Below, piece after piece: positions 1 through 7,901 of a stretch of DNA of 34,565 bases (position 1 is its first letter; the number at the start of each line of letters is the position of its first letter). This DNA is from Dehalococcoidia bacterium (GTDB lineage Bacteria; Chloroflexota; Dehalococcoidia; Dehalococcoidales; BS750m-G39), in contig JAUWXS010000001.1 in assembly GCA_030616265.1 (NCBI GenBank), positions 1 to 34,565 of the forward strand, in the 5' to 3' direction. Under the pieces are notes generated by a model. It had not been told where the DNA came from. It saw nothing but the letters and a program-made list of their open reading frames with translations, and did not search any database. Both the position numbers and the translations under genes were made by a program.

Positions 1-1
1 A

Positions 2-487
2 CCGATTATCCTGCTCTCCCCGCAGGGCCGGCTCTTCTCACAGCAGGTCGCCCAGGAGCTATCCCAGCACAGCCACCTGATTCTTATCTGCGGCCACTAT
101 GAGGGGGTTGACGAACGGGTAAGTGAGCACCTGGCTACCGATGAGATCAGCATCGGCGATTATGTGCTCAGCGGCGGCGAGCTGGCGGCGATGGTGGTCA
201 TCGACAGCATATTTCGTTTGGTGCCCGGTGTTTTAGGCTCCGAGGCTTCGCCGCGGGACGATTCCCATGTCGGCGGGCTGCTGGAGTATCCCCAGTATAC
301 CCGCCCGCCCGAATACCGGGGGTGGCCCGTGCCCGGGGTCCTGCTGTCGGGGAACCATGCCCAGATCGATAGCTGGCGCCGCGAGCAGGCTATCCGGCGC
401 ACATTGGAGCAGCGCCCCGAACTTTTAGCCAGAGCCGAGTTAAGCTCTGAGGAAGAGCGTCTAGTAGAAAGATTGAGGCAAACTTAA
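2..487 (+). CDS. trmD: tRNA (guanine-N1)-methyltransferase, 5' end missing
   Basis: This is the C-terminal part of TrmD, which methylates G37 of tRNA in the cytoplasm and prevents frameshifting. The frame is open from base 2, so the start lies outside the window. The visible 161 residues include GHYEGVDERV (about 31-40) and ISIGDYVLSGGELA (about 49-62), the segments that form the trefoil knot and the S-adenosylmethionine pocket in this family. Later, PQYTRPPEYRG is the usual TrmD tRNA-binding stretch. The stop is one base before the rplS start, so the two are probably co-transcribed, as is common for trmD-rplS. Nothing looks damaged in the visible part. Confidence 0.95.
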   Translation, partial: PIILLSPQGRLFSQQVAQELSQHSHLILICGHYEGVDERVSEHLATDEISIGDYVLSGGELAAMVVIDSIFRLVPGVLGSEASPRDDSHVGGLLEYPQYTRPPEYRGWPVPGVLLSGNHAQIDSWRREQAIRRTLEQRPELLARAELSSEEERLVERLRQT

Positions 488-488
488 C

Positions 489-836
489 ATGGATATGATT
501 TCATTACTCAAGAAGGAACCTAATCCCAATATTCCCGCCCTTGCCCCCGGCGACTCAGTAAAGGTGAGTGCCAAGATTGTGGAAAAGGGACGGGAACGCA
601 CTCAGGTATTTAACGGGGTAGTCATTAAGGTCCGCCGCGGCGCCGATGGCGGCAACTTCACCATCAGACGTGTTGCCCGCGGTGTGGGCGTGGAGCATAC
701 CTTTCCCTTTGCCTCGCCACTAGTGGAAAAGGTGGAGGTGGTGCGGCATGGAAAGGTGCGCCGGGCCCGGCTTTATTACCTGCGTGGACTCAGTAGTAAG
801 GCGTCACGGACCAAGGAAAAGCGGGAAAAGGAATAG
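489..836 (+). CDS. rplS: 50S ribosomal protein L19
   Basis: A 115-residue protein of normal length for L19, which sits at the interface of the two ribosomal subunits. The family core is plain: PGDSVKVSAKIVEKGRERTQ, then FNGVVIKVRRG, TIRRVARGVGVEHTFPFASP and VRRARLYYLRGL. The tail is lysine- and arginine-rich as expected for an rRNA-binding protein. The ATG comes one base after the trmD stop, so translation is probably coupled. Position between trmD and priA fits a housekeeping block. Confidence 0.98.
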   Translation: MDMISLLKKEPNPNIPALAPGDSVKVSAKIVEKGRERTQVFNGVVIKVRRGADGGNFTIRRVARGVGVEHTFPFASPLVEKVEVVRHGKVRRARLYYLRGLSSKASRTKEKREKE

Positions 837-863
837 GGTAAGGCTACCTCGCTGGAGTGCGGG

Positions 864-3296
864 ATGAGCTATGCTGAGGTTAGCGTTAACTCGCCGATAG
901 CCCAGCGCCGGACATTTAGCTATGCTATACCATCCCACCTGGATATTGATGTCGGGCAGGCGGTATGGGTTCCCTTCGGCGATAAGCTTCTCCAGGGCAT
1001 CGTCCTGGAGCTAAGCCCCCACCCTGAGGTGGAGGAGACCCGGGAGTTATCCGGGGTTATCGAGCCCCGCCCCCTGTTATCCCCCCAGCAGGTTTCGCTG
1101 GCGCGCTGGATAAGCGAATATTATCTATCGCCCCTTTTTGATGCCGTGGCGCTAATGCTGCCGCCGGGCTTCGAGCGCCGGACGCTTACTTTTATCAGCC
1201 CCACCCCACCCCCCGATGATTTTGATTTATCGGCGCTTAACGCCGAACAGAGACAAGCCCTGGAACTAATCCCGGAACGGGGCAGAGCAAGCCTGGGGCA
1301 GATTGAAAAAACTCTGGGCAGGAAAAAGGCTCAAAGCATCGTTTCCCAGCTGGTAAACAAAGGTCTGGCGGTTAAGAGCTACGAGCTGGAGAAAATCAGG
1401 GTAAAGCCCAAGATGGTGCCCTACCTGAGCCTGGCGGTAACCCGACCTGAAGCCGAAAAGGAAGCCGCCAGCCTGCGCCGTCAGGGCAAAGCCCCAAAGC
1501 AAGCCGCCTTATTAGAATACCTTTCGCGGCAAAGCGAGCCGGTGGCATGGGCGGAGGCCAGACAGAATGCCAACTGCACTAAGGCGGTAGCCGACGCCCT
1601 GGTCAAAAAAGGGCTGGCCAAGTTTCGGGAGGTGGAGGTAAGGCGGGAACCGATTTCCTATAAGAATATTGTCCCCTCCCAGCCCCTCACCCTGACGCTG
1701 GCACAGAAAACCGCCTTTGAGGCTATTAAGTCCAGCCTAGCCGAGGACAAAACCAAGGTCTTTCTCCTGCACGGGGTCACCGGCAGCGGCAAGACCGAGG
1801 TCTACCTCCAAGCCCTGGCTGAAACAGTAAAACTGGGCAAGAAAGGCATTGTTTTAGTCCCCGAGATTGCCCTCACCCCCCAGACCATAGAGCACTTTGC
1901 CGCCCGCTTCCCCCACCGGGTGGCGGTGCTCCACTCCAAGCTTTCGCTGGGCGAGCAGTTCGACGAGTGGCAGCGAATAAGAAACGGCGATTTCGACGTG
2001 GTCATCGGCTCGCGCAGCGCTATTTTCGCCCCCCAGCCCGAGCTCGGATTAATCGTTATCGACGAAGAGCAGGAATGGACCTACAAGCAGCACGACAAAG
2101 CGCCCCGCTACCACGCCCGCGACGCCGCCCTGAAACTGGCCGAATTAAGCGGAACCACAGTCGTTCTGGGCAGCGCCACCCCCGACGTCGAGAGCTTTTA
2201 CCACGCCCAAAGAGGAGACTACCGTTTGCTTCAGCTCCCGGAGAGGGTTACCCCCTATGACGGCTCGGCGCTGCCCCAGGTTGAGATAGTGGACCTGAGG
2301 GAAGAGCTCAAGGCGGGCAACCAGAGCCTCTTCAGCCGTTCTTTGTTCCAGGCGATAGGCCAGGCGGTGGCTAACCGGGAGCAGGTTATTCTCTTTCTCA
2401 ACCGGCGGGGAGCCGCCAGCTTTATCCAGTGCCGCAGCTGTGGCTTCGTCCTCCGCTGCAAGCGCTGCGATGTCCCCCTCACCTATCACCTGACCGAGGA
2501 TAAGCTGGTCTGCCACCAGTGCAACTACCAGATAAAAGTCCCCGAAAGCTGCCCCCGCTGCGGCCGGCGGCGCATAAAGTTCCTAGGTATCGGCACACAG
2601 CGGCTGGAGCAGGAGGTGGGCTACACCTTTCCCCAGGCCAGGCTGTTGCGCTGGGACAGCGATGTCACCAAAGGCAGATATTCCCACGACCAAATCTTAA
2701 GCAAGTTCCGCACCCACCAGGCCGATATCCTCATCGGTACCCAGATGGTGGCTAAGGGGCTGGACCTGCCCCTGGTTACCCTGGTGGGGGTGGTTAGCGC
2801 CGATATCGCCCTTAACCTGCCCGACTTCCGGGGTGGAGAGAGGACCTTTCAGCTGCTCTCCCAGGTGGCGGGGAGAGCGGGGCGGGGGGCGCGGGGGGGA
2901 AGGGTTATCATCCAGACCTATGCCCCCGAGCACTACGCCATTCAAGCCGCCGCCAGACACGATTACGCCTCATTCTACGAGCAGGAGATTGACTACCGGC
3001 GCCAGCTTCACAACCCGCCCTTCACCCAGCTGGCCTGCCTCACCTATAGCCATACCAACGACGCCCTCTGCCAGCGGGAGGCGGAAAGAATGAAGCGCTT
3101 TCTCAACCAAGAAATAGAAGCCCGGGGGATAGCCGACATCGAGCTTATCGGGCCCGCTCCTGCCTTTATTCACCGATTAAGGGGCCGCTTCCGCTGGCAG
3201 CTTATACTCCGCGGCTCAGAAGTTACGGCTTTTCTCTCCCCCCTACCCCTCCCCCAGGGCTGGACGGTGGACATTGACCCGGTAGGGCTGGTTTAG
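864..3296 (+). CDS. priA: Primosomal replication restart helicase PriA
   Basis: An 810-residue superfamily 2 helicase that reloads the replisome at stalled forks. The N-terminal part is the 3'-end-binding region. The helicase Walker A GVTGSGKTE lies near residue 303. Motif II near residue 398 reads DEEQ, where most PriA proteins have DEEH. Eight cysteines in CxxC pairs between about 522 and 566 form the paired zinc-binding element between the helicase lobes. Helicase motifs V and VI are visible as GTQMVAKGLDLP and QLLSQVAGRAGRG. The ATG at 864 has a GGAG six bases upstream and gives a first segment typical of the family. It follows rplS by 27 bases and precedes def, probably in one transcription unit. 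Confidence 0.96.
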   Translation: MSYAEVSVNSPIAQRRTFSYAIPSHLDIDVGQAVWVPFGDKLLQGIVLELSPHPEVEETRELSGVIEPRPLLSPQQVSLARWISEYYLSPLFDAVALMLPPGFERRTLTFISPTPPPDDFDLSALNAEQRQALELIPERGRASLGQIEKTLGRKKAQSIVSQLVNKGLAVKSYELEKIRVKPKMVPYLSLAVTRPEAEKEAASLRRQGKAPKQAALLEYLSRQSEPVAWAEARQNANCTKAVADALVKKGLAKFREVEVRREPISYKNIVPSQPLTLTLAQKTAFEAIKSSLAEDKTKVFLLHGVTGSGKTEVYLQALAETVKLGKKGIVLVPEIALTPQTIEHFAARFPHRVAVLHSKLSLGEQFDEWQRIRNGDFDVVIGSRSAIFAPQPELGLIVIDEEQEWTYKQHDKAPRYHARDAALKLAELSGTTVVLGSATPDVESFYHAQRGDYRLLQLPERVTPYDGSALPQVEIVDLREELKAGNQSLFSRSLFQAIGQAVANREQVILFLNRRGAASFIQCRSCGFVLRCKRCDVPLTYHLTEDKLVCHQCNYQIKVPESCPRCGRRRIKFLGIGTQRLEQEVGYTFPQARLLRWDSDVTKGRYSHDQILSKFRTHQADILIGTQMVAKGLDLPLVTLVGVVSADIALNLPDFRGGERTFQLLSQVAGRAGRGARGGRVIIQTYAPEHYAIQAAARHDYASFYEQEIDYRRQLHNPPFTQLACLTYSHTNDALCQREAERMKRFLNQEIEARGIADIELIGPAPAFIHRLRGRFRWQLILRGSEVTAFLSPLPLPQGWTVDIDPVGLV

Positions 3297-3330
3297 GTAA
3301 ACTGTAATCAGCTAAAGCTGCGAGGACAAG

Positions 3331-3819
3331 ATGGCAATTTTACCCATTCGTACCGTTCCCGACCCGGTATTGAGGCAGAAAGCAAAGCGGGTCAAAACTA
3401 TTGACGGCTCCATCCAGAAGCTGATAGAAAATATGCTGGAGACGCTGCACGCGGCTCCGTGGCGAGCCGGACTAGCCGCCCCGCAGGTGGGCACCTCGCT
3501 GCGGGTGATTGTCATCGACATCCCCGAGGCCAAAGACATCGTCCTGATTAACCCCGAGATAGTGAAGCGCAGCGGCGAGCGCTCGTTAACCGAGGGCTGC
3601 CTGAGCGTCCCCGGCTACTATGGGGAGATTAAGCGCGCCGAACAGGTTACCGTCAAGGGGCGAGACGTCAGGGGCAAGGAGATACGAATTAAGGGCGATG
3701 AACTGCTGGCTCAAGCGCTGGAGCACGAGATAGACCACCTAAACGGGGTGCTCTATATAGACCACCTGGAAAGCCAGGACAAGCTTTATAAGACTGAGGA
3801 TGAGACCACTCAACCCTAA
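3331..3819 (+). CDS. def: Peptide deformylase
   Basis: A 162-residue metalloenzyme that removes the formyl group from nascent N-terminal methionine. Motif 2 is EGCLS (residues 88-92), with the metal-binding Cys90. Motif 3 is HEIDH (132-136), with two metal-binding histidines and the catalytic glutamate. Motif 1, usually GxGLAAxQ, reads RAGLAAPQ at 45-52, and the stretch before it (APWRAG) looks one residue longer than the common APGVG. The rest is intact, so it is probably active. A GAGG lies just upstream of the ATG. It is the last forward gene before the divergent regulator pair. The next gene runs towards it on the other strand. Confidence 0.95.
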   Translation: MAILPIRTVPDPVLRQKAKRVKTIDGSIQKLIENMLETLHAAPWRAGLAAPQVGTSLRVIVIDIPEAKDIVLINPEIVKRSGERSLTEGCLSVPGYYGEIKRAEQVTVKGRDVRGKEIRIKGDELLAQALEHEIDHLNGVLYIDHLESQDKLYKTEDETTQP

Positions 3820-3859
3820 GCGAGGTCTTTTGCCAGCTTCCCCACCCCCCTGACCGGCC

Positions 3860-4117
3860 CTAAAAACGATGGCTCCAGACAAAGGCAGGACGGGACTCTT
3901 TGCCAGCTGGCACCTCGGGGATAAAATAGAAAAGGTCGTCAAATGTGTAGCCGGGAAAGGCTTTGATGGCACCGATAATGAACTTGCAATTGATGTTCCG
4001 CTTCCCTTCCTGCACGCGGTAAACCTGGCTTACCGATATTTCCATAGCCTTAGCCAGCTCGGATAAATTCTTATATCTTCCGGGGCATAGGTCAAAAACC
4101 CTTGTCCCCAACAGCAT
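3860..4117 (-). CDS. Small helix-turn-helix (XRE-like) DNA-binding protein
   Basis: An 85-residue protein with a single helix-turn-helix. LSELAKAMEISVSQVYRVQEG (about 18-38) has the pattern of helices 2 and 3 of Cro/XRE domains: a two-residue turn and a Val-Tyr-Arg recognition start. It is followed by FIIGAIKAFPGYTFDDLFYF, the helix 4-5 packing region ending in the common 'DLF' signature. There is no effector domain. The ATG is preceded by a perfect AGGAGG (4125-4130 on the reverse strand) with a seven-base spacer. It has its own near-consensus promoter at 4146-4174 and is divergent from the second regulator at 4257. The target is unknown; autoregulation of the shared intergenic region is plausible. 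Confidence 0.8.
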   Translation of the reverse strand: MLLGTRVFDLCPGRYKNLSELAKAMEISVSQVYRVQEGKRNINCKFIIGAIKAFPGYTFDDLFYFIPEVPAGKESRPAFVWSHRF

Positions 4118-4124
4118 GGTTTAG

Positions 4125-4130
4125 CCTCCT
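4125..4130 (-). promoter_or_regulatory. Strong ribosome binding site of the reverse-strand HTH gene
   Basis: AGGAGG on the reverse strand, seven bases before the ATG at 4117. It fixes the start of the small HTH gene and contrasts with the missing ribosome binding site of its divergent partner. Confidence 0.8.
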
Positions 4131-4145
4131 ATGCCAATCGGCGAT

Positions 4146-4174
4146 ATTATAGCCCTAAGATTGTCTACTGTCGA
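4146..4174 (-). promoter_or_regulatory. Promoter of the reverse-strand HTH gene
   Basis: On the reverse strand, TCGACA (4169-4174) is followed after 17 bases by a perfect TATAAT (4146-4151). This is eleven of twelve consensus bases with optimal spacing. Transcription would start near 4139 and give a leader of about 22 bases that includes the AGGAGG site. Confidence 0.75.
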
Positions 4175-4218
4175 GGGGGTATTTATTTAAATGGCAGATT
4201 TTGTCCCGTTTACAAAAG

Positions 4219-4247
4219 TTGACATTTGCCATTTGGCGAATTATAAT
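4219..4247 (+). promoter_or_regulatory. Perfect consensus promoter of the forward HTH gene
   Basis: TTGACA (4219-4224), a 17-base spacer and TATAAT (4242-4247) match the sigma-70 consensus at all twelve positions. The expected start of transcription (about 4254) is zero to three bases before the ATG at 4257, so the mRNA should be leaderless or nearly so. No purine-rich ribosome binding site is present; the nine bases between the -10 element and the ATG are pyrimidine-rich. Confidence 0.8.
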
Positions 4248-4256
4248 TCTCCTGTT

Positions 4257-4664
4257 ATGGACCAGAATAGAAGCACCGACTTGGGCGAAATAATCAGGCA
4301 GGGAAGAGTCACCCAGCGGCTAACACTGAGCCAGCTTAGCGCCATGTCAGGCGTATCCTCATCACACCTGGGCCGCATCGAGAGAGGCGAGCGTTACCCT
4401 TCAGGTTCAATACTGCGAAAAATCGCCGAACCTCTAGGTTTTGAGGAGAACGAGCTATTTACTCTGGCCGGCTACCTGACTCCCACCTCCTCGGGTGTAG
4501 CTGAGAGCCACACCCGCTACGGCGGTGGCGAGCTGGACCCCTATGTAGCCCGTATATTAGCCCAGGAGCCGATTGACGTGCAGCGCGCCGTTATCGGTGT
4601 CCTCACTATCTTAAAAAGTCTTGCCCTGAGCACGGCTAAAGAAAGCACTCAAGCCGCACCGTAG
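4257..4664 (+). CDS. XRE-family helix-turn-helix regulator
   Basis: A 135-residue DNA-binding protein. Residues about 10-65 form a Cro/C1-type domain: LGEIIRQGRVTQRLTLSQLS, then MSGVSSSHLGRIERGERYPS, the turn and recognition helix with the typical 'IERGER-P' ending. The C-terminal 60 residues have no recognised effector domain. The frame is open upstream to another ATG at 4191, but that extension covers a perfect promoter, so the start at 4257 is preferred. It is divergent from the small HTH gene and followed by a hairpin-rich terminator-like region. The pair may form a mutual or self-regulated switch; the targets are unknown. Confidence 0.85.
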   Translation: MDQNRSTDLGEIIRQGRVTQRLTLSQLSAMSGVSSSHLGRIERGERYPSGSILRKIAEPLGFEENELFTLAGYLTPTSSGVAESHTRYGGGELDPYVARILAQEPIDVQRAVIGVLTILKSLALSTAKESTQAAP

Positions 4665-4672
4665 GGCAATAT

Positions 4673-4750
4673 TCACCGCTAACCAAGGCAATCAGCCAAC
4701 GCTGATATCTGCCTAGAAATAGCGGCGGTGAGCCTTTTGCTTTATTTCCC
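4673..4750 (+). terminator. Nested hairpin with T-rich tail after the XRE gene
   Basis: An outer stem pairs TCACCGCTA (4673-4681) with TAGCGGCGGTGA (4720-4731), leaving a three-base bulge. Inside it, AGGCA (4686-4690) pairs with TGCCT (4710-4714), and ATCAGC pairs with GCTGAT around a four-base loop. A run rich in T (CCTTTTGCTTTATTT) follows. This fits a terminator separating the regulator from the cca gene, though the T run is interrupted. Confidence 0.5.
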
Positions 4751-4814
4751 CCTTGATAACTAAGCCAACTGGTAGTATAGTTTAGCCTTAGAGTATTTAT
4801 GGGATAGAGAAGGC

Positions 4815-6308
4815 GTGAAGATATCTATTGAGCCTGGGGCTTTATCAATACTGACGGCGGTAAGCGATTTTCTCGCCGGGCAGAAGTTAAAATCATACCT
4901 GGTCGGCGGTTTTATCCGCGACTCCCTGCTGGGGAGAGATACGGCCGACATTGATATCGCCCTTGCCGCCGATACCCTAGAGGTAGCCCCCAAGATAGCC
5001 AATGCCCTGAGGGGAAAATTCGTCCTGCTGGATAAGGAAAACCGCGTCTGCCGGGTGGTGGTGGCCGACAGGAAAGCGCCATCGGGGGGGCGGTGGCAGC
5101 TCGATTTCACCAGCTTCGAGGGCAGTATTGAACAGGACTTGAGCCGACGCGACTTCACCATAGACTCCATCGCCATTGACCTTGAAGAAGTGACCAAAGA
5201 CGATGTCGCCCTGATAGACCCTTTTGGCGGGCGGGCCGACCTAAAGAACGGGGTAATTCGGGTGGTCGCCGAGACCGCTTTTGAGGCAGATGCCGCCCGC
5301 CTGCTGCGGGCGGTGCGCCTGTCGGCGGAGCTTGGTTTTATCCTTGATAAGCAGACCGAGGCCTTAGTCAAAAGCCAGTGTCATCTTATCGCCGATGTCG
5401 CTGGAGAAAGATTGAGGGAGGAGTTACTGCGGCTGCTGGCTGTCCCCCACCCCGAGCGATTTCTGCCCTACCTCGACGAGCTGGGGCTAATCACGGCCCT
5501 CTTCCCCGAGCTGGCGGGGGCCAAGGGGGTTGAGCAGCCCAAAGAACATTCCTGGAATGTCTTCGACCATTCCCTACAGACGGTGATTGCCGTTGACTTT
5601 CTCCTCCACCAGGGAAGCTGGGAATACGGCGGCGACAAGGTGCTGGCTGTTGCCCCCTGGTCGGAGGCGCTGGCCGAGCACTTTACCCAGGAGGTCGGCA
5701 GCGGCAGCAGCCAAAGAGCGCTGCTCAAATTAGCCGCCCTGCTTCATGATGTCTCCAAGCCCGAGACCAAAGCTGTTGGTGAAGACGGCCGGACGCACTT
5801 TCTGGGACATGACAAGCTGGGGGCGGCGGCGGCGGCCAATATCCTGGAAAGGTTGCGCTTCAGCGGCAAAGAGGTAAAATTGGTCGAGGTTATGATAAAG
5901 TATCACATGAGACCGGGGCAGATGAGCCAGGAAGGACTCCCCACCCAGCGGGCTATCTACCGCTACTTTCGTGACTGCGGAGAGGCGGGCATTGACATAC
6001 TATTCTTGAGCCTGGCTGACCACCTAGCCACCCGGGGGCCTAACCTGAATATGGCGGGCTGGCGGGAGCACGCCCGGATGGTAGAATACGTGTTAGAAAA
6101 GCATTTCGAACAGCAGAGGCTGGTGGTCCCCGCCAAGCTGGTTGACGGGCACGACCTGATAAATATCTTCGGCCTAAAGCCCGGGCCCGGAATGGGGGAG
6201 ATTTTAGAGGCGGTGCGCGAGGCGCAGGCCTCGGGCGAATTGGCTACCCGGGAAGAGGCTCTGGACTATATCCGCGAGAGACTGGCAACGGAGAAGAGTC
6301 TCTGTTAA
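4815..6308 (+). CDS. cca: CCA-adding tRNA nucleotidyltransferase / poly(A) polymerase family, with HD domain
   Basis: A 497-residue class II nucleotidyltransferase that builds or repairs the 3' CCA end of tRNA (poly(A) polymerase is the alternative within the family). The head has LVGGFIRDSLLG (29-40) and the metal-binding DID (45-47). RRDFTIDSIAID and DPFGGRADL follow, then ADAARLLRAVRL, which belongs to the neck that reads the incoming base. An HD phosphohydrolase domain begins near residue 310 (ALLHDVSKPE). A GTG start is used at 4815 with GAGAAGG just upstream; no better in-frame start is seen. The gene stands between the terminator-like hairpin and secD. Which of CCA- or A-adding activity applies cannot be told from sequence alone. 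Confidence 0.92.
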   Translation: MKISIEPGALSILTAVSDFLAGQKLKSYLVGGFIRDSLLGRDTADIDIALAADTLEVAPKIANALRGKFVLLDKENRVCRVVVADRKAPSGGRWQLDFTSFEGSIEQDLSRRDFTIDSIAIDLEEVTKDDVALIDPFGGRADLKNGVIRVVAETAFEADAARLLRAVRLSAELGFILDKQTEALVKSQCHLIADVAGERLREELLRLLAVPHPERFLPYLDELGLITALFPELAGAKGVEQPKEHSWNVFDHSLQTVIAVDFLLHQGSWEYGGDKVLAVAPWSEALAEHFTQEVGSGSSQRALLKLAALLHDVSKPETKAVGEDGRTHFLGHDKLGAAAAANILERLRFSGKEVKLVEVMIKYHMRPGQMSQEGLPTQRAIYRYFRDCGEAGIDILFLSLADHLATRGPNLNMAGWREHARMVEYVLEKHFEQQRLVVPAKLVDGHDLINIFGLKPGPGMGEILEAVREAQASGELATREEALDYIRERLATEKSLC

Positions 6309-6350
6309 TATATATGGCTAAACAAGCTTAACGAGGTAGTGTGAAAGGGT

Positions 6351-7901
6351 ATGACTAGAAGAAACGTCATAGTTTTTGTGATTCTGCTGGCCCTTTTTGC
6401 CTTTGCCGTTTGCGCCCTGGTCTATCCCCTATTCGACAGAGAGGGAATGCGGCTGGGGCTGGACCTCGTTGGTGGCGTACATCTCGTCTATCAGGCCGAT
6501 TTTCCTGATGACTCTTCTGCAGACGAACAGGCAGCGGCTATGGCAAGAGCGCTTACTACTATTGAAAAACGTATCGACAAATACGGTGTCGCTGAACCGA
6601 TAATCCAGCAACTGGGAGACGACCGCATACTGGTACAGCTGCCGGGATTTACCGATATCGACGCCGCCAAGAGTCTGGTTGAGCAAACCGGCTTCCTTGA
6701 GTTCAGAGAAGTTGAGCTGAACAATTCGGGGCAACCGGTTTACCTCCGTGACTATTTCCAGCAGGATGAATTGCAGTTTATCGACGAACAGGAAAGCGGC
6801 GACCGTGTGTTTGTTACAGATGTTTTGAGCATAGAAGGAGAAACAGAACTCAAAACTGTTGCCTTTTTGGTAGAGGATAATGGCGAAGTCAGGTTGACGG
6901 ATGCATCCGGGGAGCCGGCGGACAATACGACATTACAGCAGTACGCCGACGCCCTCTCCTGGATTCCGGCCAGGGGTGATGATGGCACTCAAATCACCGG
7001 CGACTTATTAGCTGACGCTTTCCCGTCTCTCGACCAAAGCGGAGTTGCCCCCGAACCCCAGGTTAGCATTGAATGGAACGAAGAGGGGGGAATACTCTTC
7101 GACGAGATTGCCGAGCGCCTGTATAATTCAGGAGAATACGGCTCCCCACAGCGGGCTCTAGGCATTTTTCTGGATAATACACTCCTTTCGGCTCCCCAGA
7201 TTCTGCAGCCAGAATATGGGGGCAGCGGCGTTATTACCGGTAATTTCACCAGAGACGAAGCTGCGGAACTGGCTAACCTGCTGAAATCGGGTGCGCTGCC
7301 CATGCCGTTGCAGAAACCGCCGCTCTACCAGGAGAAGGTCTCCGCTACACTGGGCGCCGATTTCATCGATATGAGCCTCAAGGCAGGGCTAATCGGCATA
7401 ATACTGGTCATGCTGTTTATGATTGTCTACTACCGCCTGCCCGGGGTTTTAGCCAGCCTGGCTCTGATTTTCTACGGGGCGGTGGTCTTGGCGATATTTA
7501 AGCTGATTCCAGTCACTCTGACCCTGGCTGGTATCGGCGGTTTCGTCCTGTCTATCGGTATGGCGGTGGATGCCAATGTGCTTATCTTCGAGCGGATGAA
7601 GGAGGAATTCAGGACAGGACGAACCCTGGGGGCGGCTATCGAGGCGGGTTTCAGCCGCGCCTGGACAGCCATCAGGGACAGCAACGTGACCACCTTTATT
7701 GTCTGCGCTATTCTTTACTGGCTGGGCAGCAGCATTATCGCCAGCGCCCCGGTGATGGGCTTCGCCCTGACCCTGTTTATCGGCGTGGCGGTGAGCATGT
7801 TTACCGCTATTATCGTCACCCGCACCCTGCTGCGCCTGTTCGTGGGAACGCCCCTGGCCAAGAAGACGGCACTGTTTAGCGCTCACTGGGAGAAAAAATA
7901 A
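6351..7901 (+). CDS. secD: Protein translocase subunit SecD
   Basis: A 516-residue inner-membrane subunit that uses the proton gradient to help pull proteins through SecYEG. One N-terminal membrane segment (about 5-26) is followed by LGLDLVGGVHLVYQ, the SecD signature. The large periplasmic P1 domain contains KRIDKYGVAEPIIQQ and RILVQLPG. Five more membrane segments lie in the last 170 residues, including the family loop GMAVDANVLIFERMKEE. The stop TAA shares its last base with the secF ATG, so the two are translationally coupled. Both subunits are complete and separate, not fused. A GAAAGGG lies before the ATG. Confidence 0.97.
   Translation: MTRRNVIVFVILLALFAFAVCALVYPLFDREGMRLGLDLVGGVHLVYQADFPDDSSADEQAAAMARALTTIEKRIDKYGVAEPIIQQLGDDRILVQLPGFTDIDAAKSLVEQTGFLEFREVELNNSGQPVYLRDYFQQDELQFIDEQESGDRVFVTDVLSIEGETELKTVAFLVEDNGEVRLTDASGEPADNTTLQQYADALSWIPARGDDGTQITGDLLADAFPSLDQSGVAPEPQVSIEWNEEGGILFDEIAERLYNSGEYGSPQRALGIFLDNTLLSAPQILQPEYGGSGVITGNFTRDEAAELANLLKSGALPMPLQKPPLYQEKVSATLGADFIDMSLKAGLIGIILVMLFMIVYYRLPGVLASLALIFYGAVVLAIFKLIPVTLTLAGIGGFVLSIGMAVDANVLIFERMKEEFRTGRTLGAAIEAGFSRAWTAIRDSNVTTFIVCAILYWLGSSIIASAPVMGFALTLFIGVAVSMFTAIIVTRTLLRLFVGTPLAKKTALFSAHWEKK

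Noticed and set aside
4191..4256. Upstream extension of the forward XRE gene to ATG 4191
   Set aside because: It would translate across a perfect TTGACA-17-TATAAT promoter, and the added residues resemble no HTH N-terminus.
4760..5371. A 203-codon open frame on the reverse strand, opposite cca
   Set aside because: Its sequence is Ser/Arg-rich without any domain, and the cca reading frame with all motifs occupies the other strand.
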